Position numbers and translations under genes: made by a program
Assembly: GCF_003865135.1 (NCBI RefSeq)
Contig: NZ_BHZC01000001.1
Coordinates: forward strand, 8,246,001 to 8,310,000
Length of the DNA: 64,000 bases
Reading direction: 5' to 3'
From: Streptomyces chrestomyceticus JCM 4735
Lineage (GTDB): Bacteria > Actinomycetota > Actinomycetes > Streptomycetales > Streptomycetaceae
Shown: positions 9,524 through 18,800 of the stretch, piece by piece
Layout of the letters: each line of letters opens with the position of its first letter
Position numbering within the stretch: the first letter of the stretch is position 1
Notes under the pieces: generated by a model
Told to the model about the DNA's origin: nothing
Databases searched by the model: none
What the model saw: only the letters and a program-made list of their open reading frames with translations

Positions 9524-10552
9524 ATGGTGAGGGGAAACCCGACCCCCAAGGGGCTGCAGCAGCGGCTCTACGAACTCGCGTTGCAGCAGGGAAGCTGGAC
9601 GACACGTCAGGCCGCCGCCCTGCTGGGCGCCGCGGAGGAGGAGATCGAGGAGGCCGCGGACAGTCTGGAGAGCGTCGGGCTGTTACGCCCCGCTCCCCGC
9701 AAGTCCAGCGGGTATGCCGTCGTGGCGCCGGAGGTCGCGCTGAGCCGGCTGTTCACGCAGGAGGGCCACCAGATCGCCCGGCACCAGGAGCAACTGGCGC
9801 ACACCCGTGAGGCCATGATCTCCATCGCACGGGACTACCTGGGCGTGCGATCGTCCCCGGGCCGTACGCTGGCCATCGAAGCGCTTCCCACCGCCGAGCA
9901 CGAGGAGTCCTTCCTGGACCGCGCGGCCGACGTGGCGCGGCAGGAGGTCTGGCTGATGCACGGGGGCCCCACGCCCTCGGCCGAGTTCCTGGACGAAATG
10001 CTCCTGCGATGCCTGGGAATGCTGAGTTCGGGTGTCGCCGTCCGGGCCCTGTTCCTGCACCAGCAGGCGGGCGACCGCCTGGTCTCGGGCCATGTGAAGG
10101 AGCTGGCCCACGCGGGTGCCCAGGTGCGCGTCGCCTCCCACCTGCCCCAGCGCATGCTGATCATCGACTGGGATCTCGCGCTCGTCCCGGTGGACCCGGA
10201 GAACAGCACGCAGGGCTTCTGGGCCGTGCACGGGACCGAGCTGGTACCCGCCCTGCGCGCCGCGTACGACCACTGCTGGATGGCCGCTTCCGCCGCCGGC
10301 GCACACGTGGCGGAGGGCGCTTCGTCCCAGCGGCTGAGCGCTGTGGAGGAAGCGGTGATCCGGATGCTCGCCGAAGGCATGAAGGACGAGACCATCGCGC
10401 GGCGGGTGGGTGTCTCTCCGCGGACCCTCAGCCGGCTGATCTCCACCCTGCTCGACCGGCTGGGCGTACAGACCCGGTTCCAGGCGGCTCTCGAACTGAG
10501 CCGCCGGGGCTGGCTCGGCGACGACGACCTGGCACAAGAAGGAGCGGCCTGA
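9524..10552 (+). CDS. LuxR-type transcriptional regulator with TrmB-like N-terminus
   Basis: A 342-residue regulator. The first 70 residues resemble a TrmB-type winged helix (TTRQAAALLGAAEEEIEEAADSLESVGLL), the middle forms a PLD-like alpha/beta domain, and the C-terminus is a LuxR helix-turn-helix (SAVEEAVIRMLAEGMKDETIARRVGVSPRTLSRLISTLLDRLGVQTRFQAA). This architecture is common in pathway-specific regulators of actinomycete peptide clusters. The ATG at 9524 has GGAGCGAGG directly before it. The stop is only 4 nt from the convergent flavoprotein gene, leaving no room for a separate terminator. It is the only obvious regulator next to the NRPS operon. Confidence 0.8.
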   Translation: MVRGNPTPKGLQQRLYELALQQGSWTTRQAAALLGAAEEEIEEAADSLESVGLLRPAPRKSSGYAVVAPEVALSRLFTQEGHQIARHQEQLAHTREAMISIARDYLGVRSSPGRTLAIEALPTAEHEESFLDRAADVARQEVWLMHGGPTPSAEFLDEMLLRCLGMLSSGVAVRALFLHQQAGDRLVSGHVKELAHAGAQVRVASHLPQRMLIIDWDLALVPVDPENSTQGFWAVHGTELVPALRAAYDHCWMAASAAGAHVAEGASSQRLSAVEEAVIRMLAEGMKDETIARRVGVSPRTLSRLISTLLDRLGVQTRFQAALELSRRGWLGDDDLAQEGAA

Positions 10553-10556
10553 CCGG

Positions 10557-12044
10557 TCAGGCAGCTCCCGCCCGACGGCTTCCGTGCGGGCCGGCGGGCG
10601 ACAGCGGAGGCGCGGCGCGCAACCCGAACTCCCTGCGCAGCGCCGAGCGCGCGGCCAGGTAACCGGCCATGCCGTGCACCCCGGGCCCGGGAGGGGTGGA
10701 CGCGGAGCACAGATACACCCCGCGCAGCGGAGTACGGTACGGATCCCAGCGCGGCACCGGGCGCAACACCGTCTGCTTCAGCGTCATGGCCCCCGCGGCG
10801 ATGTCACCGCCCACGTAATTGGGGTTGTAGCGCTCCAGAGCGGCGGCGCTCATGGACCGCCGCTCCACCACCGTGTCGGCGAAGCCCGGCGCGTACTGCT
10901 CGATCCGTGCCGTCACCAGGTCGCCGGGGTCGGTCGGGTCACCGTTGGGCACATGCGCGTAGGCCCACACGGGCCGGTACCCGTTCGCCCCGATACGGCC
11001 GGGGTCGGTGGCGGCCGGATCCACCACGAGGACGAACGGAGCCCCGCCGCGCCGGCCCCGCGCGGTCAGCGACTCCTGGCGGAAGACGTCCTGCTGCCGT
11101 CCGCCGAGGTGGACGGTTCCGGCCCGGCCCACCATCGGGTCGGCCCACGGGACCGGGCCCGACACGAGGTAGTCCACCTTGGCCGCGCCGGGGCCGTAGC
11201 GGAAGGCCCGCAGTCCCGCACGGTAGCCGCGCGGCAGCAGCGGACCCGCCACCGCCAGGAACTCCTTGGGGCCGAGGTCGAGCAGCACGGCCCGAGCCCC
11301 CCGTAGGTCGCGCAGATCGGTGATCTGCTGCCCGGTCGTGACCGTGCCGCCGTGCGCCGCCACATCCGCGATCAGCGCCTCGGCGATCCGTGCGCTGCCG
11401 CCCCGCGGCACCGGCCAGCCGGTGCCGTGCGCGAGGTGGCCCAGCAGCAGAGCGGTCCCGGCCGACGCGAGGGTGGGCATCCGGCCCACCACGTGGGCCG
11501 CGACGCCGGCCAGCAGCGCCGCCGCCTCTTCCGTGGCGAAGGCCCGCCGGGCCAGCGGTGTGCCGTGCGCGAGCATGCCCCGTGCCAGCAGCAACGGCGC
11601 CAGCAGGTTCTCCGGGAGGCGGCGCTGCCCGTTGAGGACAAAATCCACCACCGGCCCGCTGTGTGCCAGCAGCGGTGCCATCAGCGCCCGCCAGGCCCGC
11701 CCGTCCCGCCCCAGCCCCGCGCAGGCGGCGTCCAGGTCGTGATGGGCGAGCGCCGCCCGCCCGCCCGCGAGCGGGTGCGCGTAACTGATCTCCGGCTGGA
11801 GCAGTTCCACGCCCCGCGCCCGCAGGTCGAATTCCCGGAAGAACGGGGAGGCGGCGGCCATCGGATGCACGGCGGAGCAGATGTCGTGCACCACGTCCTC
11901 CCGGAAGAGGGAGGTGGTCCGCAGCCCGCCCCCGGCGTCCGGCGCCGCCTCGTACACCTCGACGCTCAGGCCGGCCCGTGCCATGGTGACCGCTGCCGAC
12001 AGGCCGTTCGGCCCGCTGCCGACCACGACGACATCCGCTGTCAT
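10557..12044 (-). CDS. Phytoene-desaturase-like FAD-dependent oxidoreductase
   Basis: A 495-residue flavoprotein. The N-terminal dinucleotide fold VVVVGSGPNGLSAAVTMARAGLSVEVYEA and the C-terminal GVYLCSASTPPGPGVHGMAGYLAA are typical of the phytoene dehydrogenase/NAD(P)-FAD superfamily. Such enzymes desaturate or oxidise lipophilic substrates, but no carotenoid genes are nearby, so a tailoring oxidation of the peptide or of a building block is more likely. It is the last gene of the minus-strand operon, 37 nt after the GNAT gene, and ends 4 nt from the convergent regulator. The substrate cannot be named. Confidence 0.78.
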   Translation of the reverse strand: MTADVVVVGSGPNGLSAAVTMARAGLSVEVYEAAPDAGGGLRTTSLFREDVVHDICSAVHPMAAASPFFREFDLRARGVELLQPEISYAHPLAGGRAALAHHDLDAACAGLGRDGRAWRALMAPLLAHSGPVVDFVLNGQRRLPENLLAPLLLARGMLAHGTPLARRAFATEEAAALLAGVAAHVVGRMPTLASAGTALLLGHLAHGTGWPVPRGGSARIAEALIADVAAHGGTVTTGQQITDLRDLRGARAVLLDLGPKEFLAVAGPLLPRGYRAGLRAFRYGPGAAKVDYLVSGPVPWADPMVGRAGTVHLGGRQQDVFRQESLTARGRRGGAPFVLVVDPAATDPGRIGANGYRPVWAYAHVPNGDPTDPGDLVTARIEQYAPGFADTVVERRSMSAAALERYNPNYVGGDIAAGAMTLKQTVLRPVPRWDPYRTPLRGVYLCSASTPPGPGVHGMAGYLAARSALRREFGLRAAPPLSPAGPHGSRRAGAA

Positions 12045-12081
12045 GTGTCTCCGCCCCGCCTCTCCCGCTCCCCGGGCCGGC

Positions 12082-12840
12082 TCAGGAGCCGGGTTCGTAC
12101 ACGAAGGGCCTGGTCCAGGTCACGACCTCGAAACCCAGCTTGCGCAAGGTGGGTTCGGAGGTCGGCAGCGCGTCCACGAAGACATGGGTACGTCCCCGCT
12201 CCCGCGCCTGCCGCAGCCTGCTGCCGACCAGTGCGGTGAACAGCCCCTGCCGCCGGTGCTCCGGGACGGTCCGGCCGCCCGCCAGCTCCGCGTAGCTGCC
12301 GCCGCGCCGGAAGTAGGCCCGGCCGCACGAGGCCGGCTGCCCGTCGACGTAGGCGATGTGGATGCTCAACGCCTCCGGGTCGTCGCGCAGTTCGGCGGCG
12401 AGCCGCTGCCGCTCCTCCTCGGCGTTCTTGCGGCCGAGCGCACGGGCGATCTGCGCGTAGTCCGCCAGCCCCTGCTCGTCCGTCACGGGCCGGATGTCCC
12501 GGCCCGCCGTGTCGAAGGAGTCCAGGTCCGCGCCGTCCAGGGGCAGGACCAGCACGCTCTCCTGGTCGTCCGGCTCGAACCCGGCGGCGGTGAGCCGGTC
12601 GGCCAGGTCCGCCGGGGTGTCGTGGCCGTACAACTTCCACTCCAGGGTGTAGTTGCGCGACCGTGCCAGTGCGGTCTCCTCCCGGATGACGTCGTCCAGC
12701 TCCTCGGGAGCGCAGCCGGCGTACACGATCCGGCACTCGGAGCCGTCCGTCGCGAGCTCACGGACGACGCCCCGTCCGGAACCCTCCCCTAACGCCCGGC
12801 GCTCCTCGTCGAGTCCCGCCAGAATGTTCTCGCTGTTCAC
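12082..12840 (-). CDS. GNAT-family N-acetyltransferase
   Basis: A 252-residue protein whose C-terminal half is a GNAT domain: the acetyl-CoA loop is TVPEHRRQGLFTALVGSRLRQARERG, followed by PTSEPTLRKLGFEVV. The N-terminal half is a divergent second GNAT-like region. It would transfer an acyl group from a CoA thioester to an amine, possibly a self-resistance or tailoring step on a free amino group such as that of a diamino acid. The GTG start (12838-12840) overlaps the stop of the upstream hybrid synthase as GTGA, so it is coupled to it. Confidence 0.8.
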   Translation of the reverse strand: MNSENILAGLDEERRALGEGSGRGVVRELATDGSECRIVYAGCAPEELDDVIREETALARSRNYTLEWKLYGHDTPADLADRLTAAGFEPDDQESVLVLPLDGADLDSFDTAGRDIRPVTDEQGLADYAQIARALGRKNAEEERQRLAAELRDDPEALSIHIAYVDGQPASCGRAYFRRGGSYAELAGGRTVPEHRRQGLFTALVGSRLRQARERGRTHVFVDALPTSEPTLRKLGFEVVTWTRPFVYEPGS

Positions 12841-15800
12841 GCGGTCGCGTTCCCTTCGCACGTCACCATGCCGGCGATCGGCCGTTCGTCGATCATGGAG
12901 TCGAGAATAGAGCAGAGCCTGTCCAGCAGGCCCTGCGCGCGCTCCTCGGTGAAGAGCTCGCTGTTGTAGGTCAGGGCCAGTTCGAGTCCACGGGCGGAGC
13001 GGATGAAGACGAACTGCAGGTCCGCCTCCTTCGAGCGGCGCGGCAGGTCCCGTGCTCGGAACAGGACACCGCCCTTGCGCCGCGGCTCCTCCTCGCCGTC
13101 CAACTGGTCCATCGCCACCATCACGTCGAACAGCGGGCTGCGGTCACGACCGCGCTCCCACCCGAGGTCGCGCATGATCCAGCCGTACGGGTACTCCTGG
13201 TGCTCGAACGCCCGCAGCATGTCCTGCTGGGTACGGCTCAGTACGCTGCCCGTGTCGTCGCCGGGCAGCAGCCGGAACCGCAGCGGGACGGTGTTGACGT
13301 GGAACCCGATCTGGCCTTCCAGGTCCAGCCGGTCGCGGCCGCTGGTGTAGGTGCCCATGGTGATGTCCGACTGCCCGGTCTCGCCCAGCAGCAGGAGGCC
13401 GACGGCGGCGCGGGCGACCACGAACTCGGTGACGTCCTGCCGGCTCGCCAGGGAGGCGAACCGCTCGGCCAGCCCGGCGTCCAGGGGGCGCCGCAGCCGG
13501 ACACCGGACAGGGCGCTCACCGGCGGCCGGGGGAAGTCGGTGACCAGCGGCACCTCGGGCGAGGCGCCGTCCAGCTCGCGCTTCCAGTACTCAAGGTGCT
13601 CGCGCCGCGCCTGTGCGGTCAGCCGCTCGTCACGCCAGGCCGCGATGTCCTTGTACTGGACGGCAAGTTCCGGCAGCGCGGCCGGCCGGCCGGTGACCAG
13701 CGCGTCGTACAGCTCCTGCCACTCCTGGTGGAGCACGGCGGCCGAGATCCCGTCCGAGACCAGTTGGTGCACCGACGTCAGCAGGACGTACCGGTCCTCG
13801 CCGGTGTGCAGCAGATCGGCCCGCACCAGGGGCTCCGCGGTGATGTCGAACGGCACGTGGACGCGCGCTGCGACGAACTCCCGTACGGCATCGTCCGGGT
13901 CGGGACGGCCCGTCAGGTCGTGCACCCGGAACGCCGGGGTGAGCGCACCCGCCGCGTGCACGATCTGGACCGGTGGCTGGACGCTCGTGCCGAAGGTGGT
14001 CCGCAGGCTCTCGTGGCGGTCCGCCAAGGCCGCGAAGGAACGTTCCAGCAGGGCCTCGTCCACCGGGCCGTGCAACTCGATGAGGTCGTTGCGGTTGAAC
14101 GCGGCCCGCTGGGCGTGCGTGTAGCGCTCCTCGACGGCCAGCAGCAGGCCCTGGGTGGGCGCGGACGCGTAGGTGCCGGGGCCGCCGAGGGACCGGATCG
14201 TCCCCTGATCGCCGGTGCCGGTGGTCCCGTCCAGCAGCGCGGCCAGCCCGGCCACGGTCGGATGGGAGAAGAACCGCTCCAGCCCGGGGTCGGCACCCAG
14301 CCGGCCGCGGACCCTGGCCAGCACCTGGATGGCGCGGAGCGAGTTGCCGCCGATGTCGAAGAAGCGGTCCGTCACCCCCACCGAGTCCAGCCCCAGCACC
14401 TCCGCCCAGATCTCGGCCAGCACCCGCTCGGCGTCCGTACGGGGAGCGACCGCGACCGCGGTGCTCCGCTCGGCGCGCAGACCGGCCAGCGTCGGACGGT
14501 CGACCTTGCCGTTCGAGGTGAGCGGCAGTTGGTCCAGCACGATGAACTCGCTCGGCACCATGTGGTGCGGCAGCTCGCGCCGCACGTGGTCGCGGCAGCC
14601 GTCCACCGTGCCGCCGTCCTCCAGGACGAGGTACGCGTGGAGCTGCTTGTCCTGCCCCGCCCCCGCGAGCTTCTTGACGACCACCGCCGCCTGTTTGACG
14701 CCGGGCGCCCCGTCCACCCGCCGCTCGATCTCCCCGAGGTCGACGCGGAAGCCGCGCACCTTGACCTGGCTGTCGGTCCGGCCGAAGTACTCCAGGTTCC
14801 CCTCTTCCGTCCAGCGGCCGTTGTCACCGGTCCGGTACATCCGCCGCCCCGGCTCGAACGGGTCGGTCAGGAACGCGCGGGCCGTCTGCTCGGGGGCGTT
14901 CAGATATCCACGGCTCACGCAGATGCCGGAGACGTAGATCTCGCCCCGCGCACCCTGCGGGACGACCCGCAGATGCTCGTCCAGGACGTAGATCAGGGTG
15001 TTGGGCACGGGGCGGCCCAGGGGCACGGTCTCGCTCGTCACGGGCCGGTCCATCACGTGGTGGGTGATGTCGTCGGACGCCTCGGTCGGGCCGTAGGCGT
15101 TGACCACCGGAATCCTCGGGTAGGCCCGCAGCCACCGGTTCACCTGACGGGGCAGGCACGCCTCACCCGTGACCATCAGGTACCGCAGGTGCTCCAGCGT
15201 GACCGGCCGGTCGGCGCGGTCCCAGGCGTCGAGCATCGCTTCGAGATAGGACGGGACCACCTCCAGGACGGTGACCTCCTCGGCCTCGACGCGCTCGGCG
15301 AAGCGGACCGGGTCGAGCTGGAGCGCCTCCGACGCGACGACGGTGCGGCCGCCGGCGAACGGAGCGGCGAACATCTGCCACAACGAGATGTCGAAGCTGT
15401 TGGAGGCGTTCTGGACGACGACGCTGTCCTCGGTGATCCCCAGGTCGGCGATCTTGGCGTGCAGGTGGTTCAGCATGCCGAGGTGCTCGACCATCACGCC
15501 CTTGGGCTTCCCGGTCGAACCCGAGGTGTAGATCACGTAGGCGAGACCGGACTCGTCGACGTCCAGCCCCGGATCGCTGCCGTCACCGTGCCGGCCGGTC
15601 TCCTCGGTCAGCTCGACCTGGCGGCATCCCTCGGGGATGTGCGCCGCCAGCCCCTCCGGCGCCTGCCGGGGATCCAGGGCCACGACCCGTACGTCCGAGG
15701 ACTCCAGCATCCCGCGGACGAAGGCGGCCGGATAGCCGGGATCGACCGGGAGGTACGCCGCACCGCACTTCCACAGGGCGAGGACGGACTCCACCATCAG

Positions 15801-18800
15801 CACCGAACGGTCCATCACCAGCGCGACGACCTCGCCACTGGTCACGTCCAGCTCGTCGGCGAAGTACCGGGCGAGCCGGTTGGCCCGGGTGTTCAGCTCG
15901 GCGAAGGTGCGCCGGCCGGCCGGATCGGTGGCACTGGACAGGGCGAGCCGGTCGGGCGTCGTCCGCGCGAAGTGCTCGATGGCCCGGTGGATCTGGAAAC
16001 CGCGGTCGAACTCCAGCTCCCGGTGGCCCAGGGTGCGCACCCGCTGCTCTTCACGGGCGGCCAGCAGGGGGAGCCGGCCGAGGGGAGTGTCCGGATCGGC
16101 CAGCGCCGTGTCCAGCAGCGCTTCGAACGCCTCCCAGAGCCCGTCGACGGTGGCCGGGTCGAAGAGCCGGGTGTCGAAGCGGACGGCCGCCCCCAGCGTC
16201 CCCTGCTGCTCGGCCAGCATGATGTTGAGGGGGAAGACGCTCGTCTCCAGGGTCACGTCGACCTGCTCGACGCCCAGTCCGGTGGCGGCCATCGCCTCCA
16301 GCGGCCCGGTACCGGCACCGGCGAACTGCTCGAACTCGATCAGGACGTCGAACAGATCCGGCGTATGCGTCCGCCCCCGCTCCTGGAGGTCGCGGACCAG
16401 CTCCTCGTACGGGTGGGACAGATGGCGCAGACCGTCGGTGAAGGTGCCGCGCACCTGCCGGTACAGGGCGTCGAAGCCCGCTTCGGCATCGACGCTCAGC
16501 CGGAGCGGCAGGGTCCGCACCAGCATGCCGACGAGCTGTTCCAGGGATTCCTCGCCGCGGTCCGCCACCGAGGTGCCCAGCACCAGGTCACCGTGTTCGC
16601 TGTACCGGGCCAGGACCGCGGCGAAGGCGCTGACCACGGAGGTGAAGGGGGTGCCGCCCCGGGACCGGGCGAAGGACTTGAGCCGCTGCCACAGGGCGGC
16701 GGGCAGAGCGTAGTCACGGTACGCGCCCGTGTACGCGCGGCCTTCCGCGGAGCCGGCCCGGGTGGGCAGGGAGAGCGCCGGGGGTACGGAGTCGAAGGTG
16801 TCGAGCCAGTACGCGGCGGCCTGCTCACGCCGGTCCTGCGCGCGCCGCGCCTCCCGCTCGTGGTGCTCACGGTAGTCGGCGCCCACCGGCGGCAGCGCGG
16901 CCTCCGTACCCGCGACGGCGGCGGCGTACAGCTCGGACAGATCGCGTACCAGCAGGCCCAGGGACCAGCCGTCGGCCACGAGGTGGTGGGTGCTGAGGCT
17001 GAGCAGGTGGCGCTCGTCCCGGAAGCCGGCGAGCTGCACGCGCAGCAACGGGCCGTTCTCCAGGTCGAAGGGGCGCGCTGCGAACTCCCGGACCACGTCG
17101 ACGGCCGCGGAACCCTCCGGAAAGGCGGCGGACTCAGTGCGCACCTCGACAGTGACCGTCCCGGGGCCGGCCGGTGCGACCTGCTGGACGAGCTGCTCGC
17201 CCTCCAGCCGGAACGCGGCGCGCAGGCCGTCGTGGCGGGCGGTCAGGCCGTCCACCGCCTTCTGGAGCGCGGCGGTGTCCACCGGGCCGGTGAGCTCGAA
17301 GCTCCGGGTGAGGTTGAAGGCGACCGAGCCGCCCTCGAACTGGGACGCCAGCCAGACGTTCAACTGGGCCGCGGAGGCCGGGAAGAAGCCGGGGGCGGCG
17401 GGGGAAGCGGCCTCCCCAGCCGCCGCTCCAGCGGCTTCATCGGCGGTGTCCTCGGCGGCGTCCGGTGCGGCGTTCGGCTCCGGAGCCAGGAGCGTGTCGA
17501 GATAGCCGGTGAGGTCCTCGGGCGTGTCGTAGTCGAAGAGGGTCAGGACGTCGAGTTCGACGCCGAAGAGCTTCTGGACCCGGTTGACCACCTGGAGGCC
17601 GCTGATGGAGTCGCCGCCCAGGTCGAAGAAGGAGTCCGAGGGGGAGACGGCCTCCGTTCCGAGGACGTCCCGCCAGACTCCCGTCACTGTTTCCAGGACG
17701 TCGACGGGAGGCGGACCGGACCGCTGCCCGGATGCTCCGGTCTCCTCGGCCGGGGCGACCGCGGCGCCCCTCGCGGGCGCCAGGTCGGCGTCGTCGAGCC
17801 AGCAGCGGACCTTGTCGAACTGGTAGGCGGGCAGCTCGATCCGCCGTCCTCCGCCCGCGGTGCTCGCCCAGTTCCAGTCGGCGCCACCGGTGTAGAGATC
17901 ACGCAGCAGGGCGGCGGGCCCCTCCGTCACGGACACGACCCGGTACCCGGCCCCGCCCCGTGCGACGAGTGCGCCGGAGACGGTGGACAGGGGGCCGGCC
18001 TCGACGAAGAGCACCGGCTGCGCGCCCACCAGCTTGCCGAGCAGCCGGTCGACGCGCGCGTCCAGATCGGCGGGTTCGGCCGGTTGCGCGGCGCGTTCGG
18101 CGTGCGCCAGGCGCTGAGCCACGGTCAGCGGCACCCGGCCGGCCGCGGCGTCGATCACATGCTTGCCCGCACCCTCTCCCACCACGTGGCGGAAGTCGAA
18201 GCCGATCTCGCGCAGCAGCCCGTGCAGGGCGTACTGGAAGGCGAACTGCCCGTCGGTTTCCGTGCCGTCGGCTTCCGCGGCCCGCTCGCACTGTGCGTAG
18301 AGGTCGTCGAAGCGCGGATGGGCGCCGCGGAAGGCGGAGACCTGACCGGGGTCGGCGGGGCAGCGCCCGGAGACCAGCAGGACGGTCACCGGGCCGACGG
18401 CGGACGGGCCGGTCGGCGGCTCGGCCAGGGCCCGGGAGAGGCCGTCGAGGTCGTCGGCGGTCACCGCGTACCGGTACGGGTGGTGGTCGCGTCCCTCCGC
18501 CAGGGTGCGCTGGACGTCCGCGATCCGCAGCCGCGGATCGCTCTCGACCCGGGCGCGCAGCGCGGCGATGTTGGCGGCCAGCGCGGTGGGAGTTTTGGCG
18601 GAGAGCGGGATCCAGTATCCGTCGGGCGGTGTGGCCGCGGGAGTCTCCTCCGTGGTGGGCGCGGGTGCCTCTTCCAGGACCGCGTGCACATTGGTGCCCA
18701 TGACGCCGAAGGAGCTGACCCCCGCCCGCCGTATCCCGGCCGCGGGCTCCCAGGGCGTGAGCTGCCGGGTGACCGAGACGGCCGACTCCGAGAAGTCGAT

